Source of the DNA: a bacterium | GTDB lineage: Bacteria; Planctomycetota; UBA1135; UBA2386 | DNA length: 64,000 nt | Assembly (NCBI GenBank): GCA_024743115.1 | Contig: JANSXC010000015.1 | Coordinates: 96,560-160,559, forward strand | Reading direction: 5' to 3' | Shown here: positions 45,318-53,770 of the stretch, piece after piece | How the letters are laid out: the number at the start of each line of letters is the position of its first letter | How positions within the stretch are numbered: the first letter of the stretch is position 1 | Notes under the pieces: model-generated | The model's database searches: none | Told to the model about the DNA's origin: nothing | What the model saw: only the letters and a program-made list of their open reading frames with translations | Position numbers and translations under genes: made by a program

Positions 45318-45337
45318 TTGCTCGCGAAAGCGAGCAA
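45318..45337. terminator. Bidirectional hairpin with GAAA tetraloop
   Basis: TTGCTCGC, GAAA and GCGAGCAA form a perfect 8-bp stem between the convergent propeller gene and TonB-dependent receptor gene. A second small stem (CTCAG/CTGAG with AGC loop) precedes it at 45300-45312. Like the hairpin at 40659-40678 it has a GNRA loop and no T-tract. Confidence 0.6.
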
Positions 45338-45343
45338 CCATGC

Positions 45344-47542
45344 TCAGAAGAACACGCGCATCGACACGCCCCAGGTCTGCGGGGCGGCGTTGAACCCGAC
45401 GAACTGGCTCGGGTCGGCGGGGTTGGCCTGGAACGCGAGCGGGATGTATTCCTCTTCGAACGCGTTGTTCAGGAAGCCTTCGAGTCGCCAGTTCTCACCG
45501 CCACCGCCGATGCGGAAGTTGGCGAGGTCGAAGCTCTCCTGGCCGAGGTTGCCGGCGTCGTAGTAGAAGTCGCCGACGTAGAACCAATCGAAGCGCGCGA
45601 AACCCTGGTAACCGTTGTCGAGTTCGAGGGTGTATTGCGCGCCCGCCGCGAGCGTGAACTCGGGCGCGAACGGCAAGTCGTTACCCGCGACGTTCTGGCC
45701 GAACTGATCGACGAAGGCGTCGAACTCGGTCGTCATCCAGCCGGCCGAGCCGAAGAGCGCGAGCCCGTCCGCGACCTCGCCCGTGAGCTCGAGTTCGACG
45801 CCCGCGCTGTTCGACGCGCCCGCGTTGGTCACGTAGCCGCCGGCGGTCGAATCGAACTGGCTCAGCTGCATGTCGTCCCAGTCGACGTAGAACGCCGCGG
45901 CGTTGGCGGTGAAGCGACCATCGGCCCATTCGGACTTTGCGCCGAGCTCGTAGGTCCAGCTCTTCTCGGTGCCGAACGATTCGCTCATCGCGGGTGCCGT
46001 GAGGTTGAAGCCGCCGGCCTTGAAGCCGTGGGCGGCGGAGGCGTAGGCCGTCACGTTGTCGCACGCGTCGACCTTGACCGCCACGCGCGGCAGCACGCGG
46101 TCGAACGTGCGATCCTGATCGGTGTTCGCGACGGGCACCGTGAAGCCACCGGGATCGAACGTGCGCGTGATGCGCGCCGCGGTGCGTTCGTAGTCGTAGC
46201 GCACGGCGGCCGTGACCTCGACGCGCTCGCCGACGTCGACCGCCAGCTGGCCGAAGACGCTGAACGCGTGGTCCTCGAAGTTACCGCTCGACCTGTCGGT
46301 GCCGACGTTCATGGCCGGGAAGAGCACGCCCGCGCCGCCGGGGCGGAACACGTTCGATGCCGCGCGTGTCGAGTCGCTGTAGAAGCCGCTCGTACCGACG
46401 AGCCAGCGCGGGCCCTTGTTGTCCGCGGCCGACTCGAGCCGGAACTCCTGGTAGAGGTAGTCCTGCTTTTCGTTGGTGAAGCGGCGGACCCCGTCGATGA
46501 GGGAGAAGTCGAAGTCGGCTGACTCGTCGATGTCCCAGCCCTGGGCGGAGGTGATCGACTTGAAGTCGACCTGGTCGCCCTTTTGCTCCCAGATGACCGT
46601 CGCGGCGAGGATGTCGCGCTCCGTGCGACCGTCGAAGTCCTGCGCGACCCGGAACGGGTTGCTTCGCAGTCCGCCGGGGCCGTCGAGCGGCGACAGCACG
46701 AAGCCGCCGTCGCGGGTTTCTTCGCCGTGCAGGATCAGCCGCACCGTCGACGAGTCGTTCGGGGTCCAGAGCAGCTGGGCGCGGCCGAACGCGCTGTCGC
46801 GCGAGTCCACGTCGCGGCCGGTGATCGTGTTCGTCGTGAAACCGTCGCGCTGCTCGTAGGAGCCGGAGAAACCGAACGCGAGCACGTCGTCCATGATCGG
46901 GCCCGAAACGTCGACCTCGAACAGCTGACTGTCGAAGTTGCCGAGCGTGACGTTGGCGTCTGCGCGGCCGCGGAACGAAGGTTCGCGCGTGATCAGGTTG
47001 ATCGCGCCGCCGACCGTGTTGCGGCCCCAGAGCGCGCTGTTCGGTCCGCGCAGGAACTCGACGCGTTCGATGCCGACGAGTGAGACGTTGGTGCTGCTCA
47101 CGGACAGCTGCGGCACGTCGTCGATGAACGTCGCGACTGCGGGGTCGCCCTGCCCCGAGCCGACACCACGCACGAACGGGAAGCTCAGGCGCCGGGCGGA
47201 GAAGCCCGTGACGAACGTGTTCGGGACGTAGCGCGCCGCCTCGGGCACGGACCTGATGCCGGCATCACGAATCTGTTTGGCGCCGATCGGGGTCACGCTC
47301 ATCGGCACGTCGCGCACCGACTCCTCGCCCCACTTCTGCGCCGTGACGACGAAGGGAGCGGTCGTCGTTGTTTCGGCGGGTTTTTGCCGACCCTCTTCGG
47401 GTTCTTGGGTCGCGGATTCCTGCGGGGCCGTCCCCTGTCCGGAGGGGGCGGTTGGCGGCAGCGGGCTTTGGGCCGTGGCGATGGTCATCGGTACGAAACC
47501 GATGAACCAGCCACCAGCGACTAGGAGGGCGGGCTTCTTCAC
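45344..47542 (-). CDS. TonB-dependent outer-membrane receptor
   Basis: The 732-residue product has a signal peptide, a Pro/Thr/Gln-rich linker, a plug domain (about 68-175, with VRDVPMSVTPIGAKQIRDAG, a later FPFVRGVGSGQGD and FLRGPNSALWGRNTVGGAIN) and a beta-barrel with alternating aromatic strands that ends in a terminal Phe (GVSMRVFF), the outer-membrane insertion signal. The overall style fits the FecA/siderophore or sugar receptor branch of proteobacterial-type receptors. There is no clear TonB box, and no TonB/ExbBD genes lie in the window. It shows that this organism has a real outer membrane. Its ligand is unknown. Confidence 0.93.
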   Translation of the reverse strand: MKKPALLVAGGWFIGFVPMTIATAQSPLPPTAPSGQGTAPQESATQEPEEGRQKPAETTTTAPFVVTAQKWGEESVRDVPMSVTPIGAKQIRDAGIRSVPEAARYVPNTFVTGFSARRLSFPFVRGVGSGQGDPAVATFIDDVPQLSVSSTNVSLVGIERVEFLRGPNSALWGRNTVGGAINLITREPSFRGRADANVTLGNFDSQLFEVDVSGPIMDDVLAFGFSGSYEQRDGFTTNTITGRDVDSRDSAFGRAQLLWTPNDSSTVRLILHGEETRDGGFVLSPLDGPGGLRSNPFRVAQDFDGRTERDILAATVIWEQKGDQVDFKSITSAQGWDIDESADFDFSLIDGVRRFTNEKQDYLYQEFRLESAADNKGPRWLVGTSGFYSDSTRAASNVFRPGGAGVLFPAMNVGTDRSSGNFEDHAFSVFGQLAVDVGERVEVTAAVRYDYERTAARITRTFDPGGFTVPVANTDQDRTFDRVLPRVAVKVDACDNVTAYASAAHGFKAGGFNLTAPAMSESFGTEKSWTYELGAKSEWADGRFTANAAAFYVDWDDMQLSQFDSTAGGYVTNAGASNSAGVELELTGEVADGLALFGSAGWMTTEFDAFVDQFGQNVAGNDLPFAPEFTLAAGAQYTLELDNGYQGFARFDWFYVGDFYYDAGNLGQESFDLANFRIGGGGENWRLEGFLNNAFEEEYIPLAFQANPADPSQFVGFNAAPQTWGVSMRVFF

Positions 47543-47696
47543 GTTGGAGGTGGGGGCTGTCTTGGGCGAGGTGTCGGCGCGGGACTCTACGGGGCCTGCG
47601 CGAGTCCGGCGAGCGCGGGGCGAACAATGTCCGGTGGTTCGTTCTCTGCGAAGGCCGAGATGCAGGCGGGCCCGGGCTCGCTACGCTCCGTTCACG

Positions 47697-49019
47697 ATGC
47701 TCTCGCTCGCCGCCCGGTTGTCCTTTGCCCTGCTCGCCCTCACGTGTGTCAGCTTTGTAGCGGCTGCCGACCCGCAATCGGACGGTGACGACTGGCCGCA
47801 GTGGCGTGGTCCCACGCGCGACGGGGTGTGGCGAGAACAGGGCATTCGGGAGTCGCTCCCCGATGTGCTCGAGCCGCGGTGGCGGGTCGCCATCGGTTCG
47901 GGTTACTCCGGCCCCACGGTTGCGAACGGGAAGGTATACGTCTCGGATCGGATCGACGAGCCGGACCGTGAGCGCGTGCACTGCTTCGACGCGCTCACCG
48001 GGAAGTCGATCTGGTCGCACGAGTATGATTGCTCCTATGCCGGGGTCTCGTATCCCGCGGGCCCGCGGTGCTCGGTCCATCTCGACGACGGGCGCGCTTA
48101 CAGCCTGGGTTCGAAGGGCCACCTGTTCTGCTTCGATGCGGCGACGGGCGAGGTTGCCTGGCAGAAGGATCTCGATGCGGTCTACGACATCGATCTGCCG
48201 ATCTGGGGCATCGCCGCGGCACCCGTCATCGATCGTGGCCTGCTGATCGTGCCCGTCAGCGGCAAGGACGCATACCTCGTCGCCTTCGACAAGGTGACCG
48301 GCGCCGAGAAGTGGAAGGCCTTCGGTGATCGCGGCAACTACTCCGCGCCAATCGTCATCGATCAGTCCGGGAAGCGCGTGTTGGTTTGTTGGTCCGGCGA
48401 TCGTGTGCTCGGCGTCGAGTCCACGACCGGCAAGCTCGTCTGGGAGTATCCGTTCAAGGCCAAGAACATGCCGCTCGCGTGTGCGTCGCCGGTGCTGCAT
48501 CGGAACGGCGACGACCAACTGCTGTTCTTCTCGGCGTTCTACGACGGCTGTGCGTTGCTGCGGCTGGCGGCAGACGAGCCGGCGGTGGAAGAAGTCTGGC
48601 GCCGGCGCGGGCGCAGCGAGCTGCGGACGGATGGGTTGCACAGCATCATCTCGACACCGATCGCGGCCGGTGACCACGTCTATGGCGTGGACAGCTACGG
48701 TCAGCTGCGTTGCCTCGCGCTCGCGGACGGCTCTCGCGTCTGGGAGGACCTCACGGCCGTCCCGAAGAGTCGCTGGGCCACGATTCACTTCGTCCAGAAC
48801 GGCGAGCGCACGTGGATGTTCAACGAACGGGGCGAGCTGCTCATCGGCAAGCTATCACCGCAGGGCTTCGAGGAGATCGATCGCGCGAAGCTGATCGCGC
48901 CGACCCGCGCGCAGCTCAATCGCCGCGGCGGGGTCTGCTGGTCGCATCCGGCGTTCGCCTACGGCCACGTCTTCGCGCGCAACGACGAAGAGTTGCTCTG
49001 CGCGGACCTGCGCAAGTAG
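47697..49019 (+). CDS. Secreted PQQ-like beta-propeller protein
   Basis: The start at 47697 gives a signal peptide (SLAARLSFALLALTCVSFVAAA); the frame continues upstream but antisense to the receptor gene. The 440-residue product has DWPQWRGPTRDGVWRE and blades such as CFDALTGKSIWSHEYD, CFDAATGEVAWQKD and GVESTTGKLVWEYP. It is transcribed divergently from the TonB-dependent receptor, with 154 bases between, so the two may share regulation. The last blade is close to the C-terminus without any additional domain. Confidence 0.9.
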   Translation: MLSLAARLSFALLALTCVSFVAAADPQSDGDDWPQWRGPTRDGVWREQGIRESLPDVLEPRWRVAIGSGYSGPTVANGKVYVSDRIDEPDRERVHCFDALTGKSIWSHEYDCSYAGVSYPAGPRCSVHLDDGRAYSLGSKGHLFCFDAATGEVAWQKDLDAVYDIDLPIWGIAAAPVIDRGLLIVPVSGKDAYLVAFDKVTGAEKWKAFGDRGNYSAPIVIDQSGKRVLVCWSGDRVLGVESTTGKLVWEYPFKAKNMPLACASPVLHRNGDDQLLFFSAFYDGCALLRLAADEPAVEEVWRRRGRSELRTDGLHSIISTPIAAGDHVYGVDSYGQLRCLALADGSRVWEDLTAVPKSRWATIHFVQNGERTWMFNERGELLIGKLSPQGFEEIDRAKLIAPTRAQLNRRGGVCWSHPAFAYGHVFARNDEELLCADLRK

Positions 49020-49036
49020 GGGCGCCGGGTGACGTG

Positions 49037-49056
49037 TTGACCCTGATTCTGGTCAA
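49037..49056. terminator. Hairpin between convergent propeller and beta-helix genes
   Basis: TTGACC, eight bases and GGTCAA form a 6-bp stem which includes part of the stop codon of the minus-strand gene. It is the only visible dyad in the 33-base convergent gap. Weak, no T-tract. Confidence 0.35.
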
Positions 49057-52000
49057 TGGGACAGGGTACCGTAGAACGCCTGCGTCCAGTTTCCGGTTCC
49101 GACGTTGCTGAGCTGCACCGACAGCACCTGCAACCCCAGTGGCAGACCGACGAAGCTACTGTCGTTGGGAAACGAGACTGTCAGCGGCGTGCCGTTGAAG
49201 CCCCACAGCACGTTGAAGAACGGGAAGCCCGGTTGCTCGATGTTGGCGTTGCCGTAGGGCGGCCGAAAGACGCCGATCCCGAGATATGGACCACCGAAGA
49301 ACAGGATCCCCGCACCCGGTGGGTTGCCCTGGAACGGCTGGCCTTCGATCAGGAACGAGACGGATGTCCCGAGGCGCGGCACGCCGTCAATCGTTGCCTC
49401 GTAGACCGCATACTCGTGCGCTCCCATGTCCGGGAGTGCGAAGCCGAACAGGTTGTGGTCGAGCACGCGGCTGCGGCCGTCGTGGTCCTCGTAGGTGAAA
49501 GAGCCGTTCGGCACGCCGCCCCGGCCGACACACGGTGAGAACAGCGATAGGTTGAGGTCGCCGTTGGTCGGATCCCGAAACAGTGGGTCGGCCATGATGT
49601 TGGCCTGTGAGCCGTCGTGCATCGGGGAGCCGTTGCTGAAGAAGATCCGCACCGGCTGCCCGAGTTGGTCGACGAACCCGACGTAGTTGTCGTTGGCATT
49701 GATGCCGTTGAACCACGAGATCGACGCGCCGACGCCGCCGGTGTGGCTGCCCTCGGTCACGATGCCACGCCCGACGTTGGCGGCGACCGTCGCGTGCAGG
49801 ATCCCCGAGATGCTGTCGTCGATCACGAGGCCGTCGCCGGAGTTGCCGAACGCGACGAGGTTGCGCAGCCCGCCGCCGTTCTGGCCGATGTTGAAGCCGT
49901 CCGTCGACGACAGCTCGACGCGTACGGCATCCATCGAGGTGCCGGCGCTCCGAAGCACGACGGTGGCGCCGTTGGTGCCGCCGCCGAAGCGGCACAGCAC
50001 GTGATCCATCCGTGCGCCGCCGGAGTTGTAGCGCACGCTGCCCCAGGCGCCAGGGCCAGGGGCGGTTGCATTGCCATCACCGTTCGTGTCGCCGCCGTGG
50101 TCGTCGTCGAGTATCGAGGTCAGGACGATCTTCGAGTATCCGCGACCATTGAAGAGCAGCGATGCGCTCGAGTTGCTGACGGTGAAGCCGCTGGCGGTGG
50201 GGGCACCCGCGAACTTCAGGATCAGGCCGGCGCCGAGTTGCAGGCTCGTATTCGCGGGCAGCGAGGTGTGGACGATCGGCACCAACACGCCATCGCCGTT
50301 GAGCGTGTTCCAGGTCGATATGACCGTGACCGGTTCGAAGAGCGCGCGGTCGACCGTGATGTGGTTGCGCAAGTTGCCACTCGCAGTGTTATCGACGAAC
50401 CGGCCGAGTTGCGCCCAGCTCAGGCCGCCGACTGCATTTCCGGAGTTGTCGTCGAACCGGCTGTTGACCACGCGCGGAAGCGCCAGCATGTCGAGCTCGA
50501 GCGCGCGCGAGCCGGATCGTTCGATCGCGACCCCGTCCATGTGGATATCGGCACCGTTCACGTTGATGGCTGCCGCGAGATTGTTGCCCGCGAAACGGAC
50601 CGTCGTTCGTTCGAGGACGCTCGCGTCGGCCGATGCTTGAAACACCAGGCCGCCCCAGTCCCCGGGGTTGCCGGTCGTCGGGCCGTCGTTCTGCGTGTCG
50701 CCGCCGATCGAGTCGTCCTCGATCGAGGTGAACACCACAGGATCTTGGCTGGTACCGCTGCAGAACAGGTCACCGGAGACGTTCACACGGCCGGCGCCCG
50801 CGTACTTGACGATGACGCCGGGGTCGAACGTCAAGGAGCTGCCCGCGGTCACGCTGGCGTTGGTGAAGAGCACGAGTGCGTCCCCGATGTAGTTGTCGGG
50901 GCCGATGGAGACGTCGCCGTTGATCGCGTTGTTCGTCGAGCGAATCGCATCGATTCCGTTGCCCGTCGCCGTGTTGTTCGACAACCCGGGCAGTGCGGCG
51001 AGTGACGCGTTGTCGATCGAGCGGCCGGTGTTGTTCTCGAACCGGCTGTTGACGATCTGCGGCTGACTCGCGTTGAGCTCGATACCGTTGCCGCTCGTAC
51101 GTTCGACGAGGACGTCGTCGAGGCGAATATCGGCAAGGTTGAGGTCGATGCCCGTGGGTGTGTTGTTGCCCGCGAACCGAACCGTTGTCGACGTCAGGAC
51201 GCTGGCGTCGGACAAGGCGTTGAATACGAGTCCAGCCCAATCACCGGGGGTGCCGTTCGTCGGTCCGTTGTTCTGACTGTCGCCGCCGACCGAGTCGTCG
51301 CCGATCGAGGTGAAGAACACCCGCTCCGCGTTCGTGCCGTTACATAGGATCGTGCCCGAAATCGTCGCGCGCGCCGCGCCCGCGACCTTGACGACGGTGC
51401 CGGCTGCGACCGTCAGCGTTGAGCCCGGGTTGACGTTGATGTTCGAAACCACCACGAACGCGTCTCCCGGATAGTTGTCCGGGCCGAGCGCGGTGTTGGC
51501 AGATACCGAGTTCGACGTCGCGCGCAGTGCGTCGACCCCGTTCCCCATGGCGGTGAGGTTGGAGAAGTTGGCCAAGGCCATCAACGGCACGTCGTCGATC
51601 GAACGACCGGAGTTGTTGATGAGCATCGTGTCGCGGATGGTCGGGAAGCTGGTGTTCACCTCGATGCCGTCGATGGATGACTCCGCGACGGTGACCCCTT
51701 CGAGCAGGATGTCGGCGCCGTTGAGGCTGACGGTTGCGTCATTCGTGCGCCCCCCGAACCGGAACACCGCGGAGCGCACCGTGCTGGCGTCCGACCCCGA
51801 CTGAAAGATCGCGCCGCGCCAATCGCCCGGCGCGGGGTTCTGTGAGCTCGTGCTGCCGCCGACGCTCGCGTCGCGGATCGACGTGAAGAAGGTTGGCTGG
51901 GCCGACGTGCCCTGCACGTCGAGCGTGCCACTGACGGTGAACGTCGCGCCGATCGAGAACTTGACGACGACCCCGGGTTGCACGGTCAGCGTCGTATTGG

Positions 52001-52181
52001 GTGGAACGGTGACACTGCCCGAGCTGACGTAGACGTTGCCCGTCAGCAGAGGACCGAACGTCGAATCGTCGATGAACGACGGCAGCGTGATCGGGGATTG
52101 GGCGGGTAAGCCGACGGCCAGGGCGAGGCTCGCAAGCAGAATGCTCGCCCGATGTGGCGCGCACGGGAGGGGGAATCTCAT
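49053..52181 (-). CDS. Giant secreted parallel beta-helix protein with four long repeats
   Basis: The start at 52181 gives a signal peptide (ASILLASLALAVGLPAQ). The 1042-residue product contains four modules of about 190 residues. Each has the same order: a G-x-x-L-T-V/F-x-x-G-x-V-V/I-K-x start, FTSI-x-DDS-x-GGD in the middle, PGDW-x-G, RFAGNN and RFxxNxGxxI. This is the rung pattern of right-handed parallel beta-helix proteins, as in pectate-lyase-like or adhesin stalks. Residues beyond about 830 are a further helical region and a final domain (GVPRLGTSVSFLIEG to YGTLSH) similar to the tail of the laminin-B-like protein. No catalytic residues are evident; adhesion or polysaccharide binding is the likely role. 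Confidence 0.85.
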   Translation of the reverse strand: MRFPLPCAPHRASILLASLALAVGLPAQSPITLPSFIDDSTFGPLLTGNVYVSSGSVTVPPNTTLTVQPGVVVKFSIGATFTVSGTLDVQGTSAQPTFFTSIRDASVGGSTSSQNPAPGDWRGAIFQSGSDASTVRSAVFRFGGRTNDATVSLNGADILLEGVTVAESSIDGIEVNTSFPTIRDTMLINNSGRSIDDVPLMALANFSNLTAMGNGVDALRATSNSVSANTALGPDNYPGDAFVVVSNINVNPGSTLTVAAGTVVKVAGAARATISGTILCNGTNAERVFFTSIGDDSVGGDSQNNGPTNGTPGDWAGLVFNALSDASVLTSTTVRFAGNNTPTGIDLNLADIRLDDVLVERTSGNGIELNASQPQIVNSRFENNTGRSIDNASLAALPGLSNNTATGNGIDAIRSTNNAINGDVSIGPDNYIGDALVLFTNASVTAGSSLTFDPGVIVKYAGAGRVNVSGDLFCSGTSQDPVVFTSIEDDSIGGDTQNDGPTTGNPGDWGGLVFQASADASVLERTTVRFAGNNLAAAINVNGADIHMDGVAIERSGSRALELDMLALPRVVNSRFDDNSGNAVGGLSWAQLGRFVDNTASGNLRNHITVDRALFEPVTVISTWNTLNGDGVLVPIVHTSLPANTSLQLGAGLILKFAGAPTASGFTVSNSSASLLFNGRGYSKIVLTSILDDDHGGDTNGDGNATAPGPGAWGSVRYNSGGARMDHVLCRFGGGTNGATVVLRSAGTSMDAVRVELSSTDGFNIGQNGGGLRNLVAFGNSGDGLVIDDSISGILHATVAANVGRGIVTEGSHTGGVGASISWFNGINANDNYVGFVDQLGQPVRIFFSNGSPMHDGSQANIMADPLFRDPTNGDLNLSLFSPCVGRGGVPNGSFTYEDHDGRSRVLDHNLFGFALPDMGAHEYAVYEATIDGVPRLGTSVSFLIEGQPFQGNPPGAGILFFGGPYLGIGVFRPPYGNANIEQPGFPFFNVLWGFNGTPLTVSFPNDSSFVGLPLGLQVLSVQLSNVGTGNWTQAFYGTLSH
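50020..52060 (-). repeat. Four tandem ~580-600-base modules inside the beta-helix gene
   Basis: The motif FTSI-x-D-(D/A)-(S/D)-x-GG recurs at about 51850-51900, 51270-51325, 50690-50740 and 50080-50125, giving spacings of about 580, 590 and 600 bases. The second and third modules are closest to each other, the fourth most diverged. This points to stepwise internal duplication. Frame is kept throughout. Confidence 0.75.
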
Positions 52182-52265
52182 GTCGGAGTTGGGGGGCTCC
52201 TCGGCGCGCGCGTGACGCGAAATCCCGAATCCCTGGCGCATGGCCGGCGTTGCCTGCCGGCAGCT

Positions 52266-52292
52266 GGGGGTCACGGCCGCGCCGCGACCCCC
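52266..52292. terminator. Hairpin after the S8 peptidase gene
   Basis: GGGGGTC and GACCCCC pair across 13 bases, themselves with an inner GGC/GCC stem. It lies just beyond the stop of the S8 peptidase gene, before the start of the beta-helix gene, on the path of minus-strand transcription. A perfect 10-base palindrome (CTGCCGGCAG) is next to it at 52254-52263. Confidence 0.5.
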
Positions 52293-52310
52293 TCGGGGCG
52301 CGATTCTCGC

Positions 52311-53770
52311 CTACTGCAGCACGACGTCGTCGATGCAGATATCGCTCTGCCAGCTCGAGCCGGTCGTCGCGAAGAAGCGCAGTCGGTGCGCACCCGTGAC
52401 GCCACTGAGGTTCACCGTCGCGGTGAGCCACGAGTTGCCCTGGTTGCCCGACCGGCTCCAGAGCGTCGTGGTTGCGCCGCCCGGCGCCACCGCCTGGACC
52501 TGCAATGAACCCATCGAGCCACCGAACATGTGGTAGCGGAACGTGAGCGTTTCGCTGCCGTTGAACGCGAGCTCCGCACTCTGCAGGATCGCGGTCTTCG
52601 TCGGGTAGCCGGTGCCGCTGCCCGAGGACTCGACGTAGGCATAGAAGGAGCCCTGGGCCGCGCCACTGGGGCCCGTGTTGTTGCTCGGCGTGCCACCGGA
52701 GCGTTGCGTCCAGTTGAGATCGTCACCGGTGGTGTTGGTCAGCGCTGTGAAGCCCGACTCGAGGTTCTCGCTGAAGCTGGCGCCGCCGCCGCCGCCGCCG
52801 CCGGCACCGATCGACACCTCGTCGATACAGATGTCGCTGCGGTAGTTGCTGCCGAGCTGCGCGAAGAACCGGATCCGGTAGTCGCCGCTGAGCGTCGCGA
52901 GCGACACCGTTGCCGATTGCCAGGCGGTCCCCTGGTCGCCAGAACGCGACCACAGCGTCGTCGAAGATCCCGACGCACTGATGGCCTGCACGCTGAGCGT
53001 GCCCATGTCCGCGCCGAACATGTGGTAGCGGAACGTCAGCGACTCGCCGCCCGTGAACGCAAGCAGTCCGGTCGTCAGGCCCGCGTTCGTGCCGATGTTC
53101 GGGGACGAGGCCTCGACGTAGGCATAGAACGTGCCGACGGCCGCGCCGCTCGGGCCCGTGTTGTTGCTCGGCGTGCCGCCGCTGCGTCGGGTCCAGTCGT
53201 TGCTGTCCCCCGATTCGTTGGACAGGTCGCCGAAGCCGGACTCGAAACCTTCGTCGAGCGCCGGGCTGCCGCCGCCGCCACCGCCGACGATGCTGCCATC
53301 GCCCGTGATCTCGATGTTGTCGACGGTCATGTCGCTCTGCCAGCTCGAGCCCGTCGTTCCGAAGAACCGCAGCGTCTGGTCGCCGCTGAGGCTCGAGAGG
53401 TCGACGGACGCTTGGAACCAGCTGTTGCCCTGGTTGCCCGAGCGGCTCCAGAGGGTGGTGACGGCGCCGCCCGCGGCCACCGCCTGCAGCTGCAGCGTGC
53501 CCATCGACGCGCCGTACATGTGGTAGTGGAACGTGATCGCTTCATTGCCCGACATCGCGATCGTCGGGCCCTGCAAGTACGCAGTCTTGGTTGGGTAGCC
53601 GGTGCCGTTGCCCGAGGACTCGATGTAGGCGTAGGTACTGCCGTCTTGCGCGCTCGAGGGGCCGGTCGAACTCGACGGCGTGCCGCCGGAGCGCCGGGTC
53701 CAATCGAGGTTGTCGCCGCCGATGTTGCTCCAGTTGTCGAAGCCGGCCTCGAAGCTGGTGGCATCGATGA
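52311..53770 (-). repeat. Three tandem ~485-base MAM-domain repeats
   Basis: The 3' part of the S8 peptidase gene holds three homologous copies, starting near 53760, 53260 and 52775 when read on the minus strand. The first and third copies share long near-identical stretches at the DNA level, for example around 52435-52470 and 53427-53462. Glycine-rich linkers (GGGGSGGGG-like) separate them. Recent duplication or gene conversion of copy one and three is suggested. Confidence 0.75.

Noticed and set aside
9993..49019. Naming the propellers as PQQ-dependent dehydrogenases
   Set aside because: None shows the disulfide ring, metal ligands or cytochrome domain of such enzymes; only the repeat fold is supported.
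50020..52060. CRISPR-like or mobile repeat array
   Set aside because: The repeats are long, in frame and encode beta-helix modules; there are no short conserved repeats with unique spacers.
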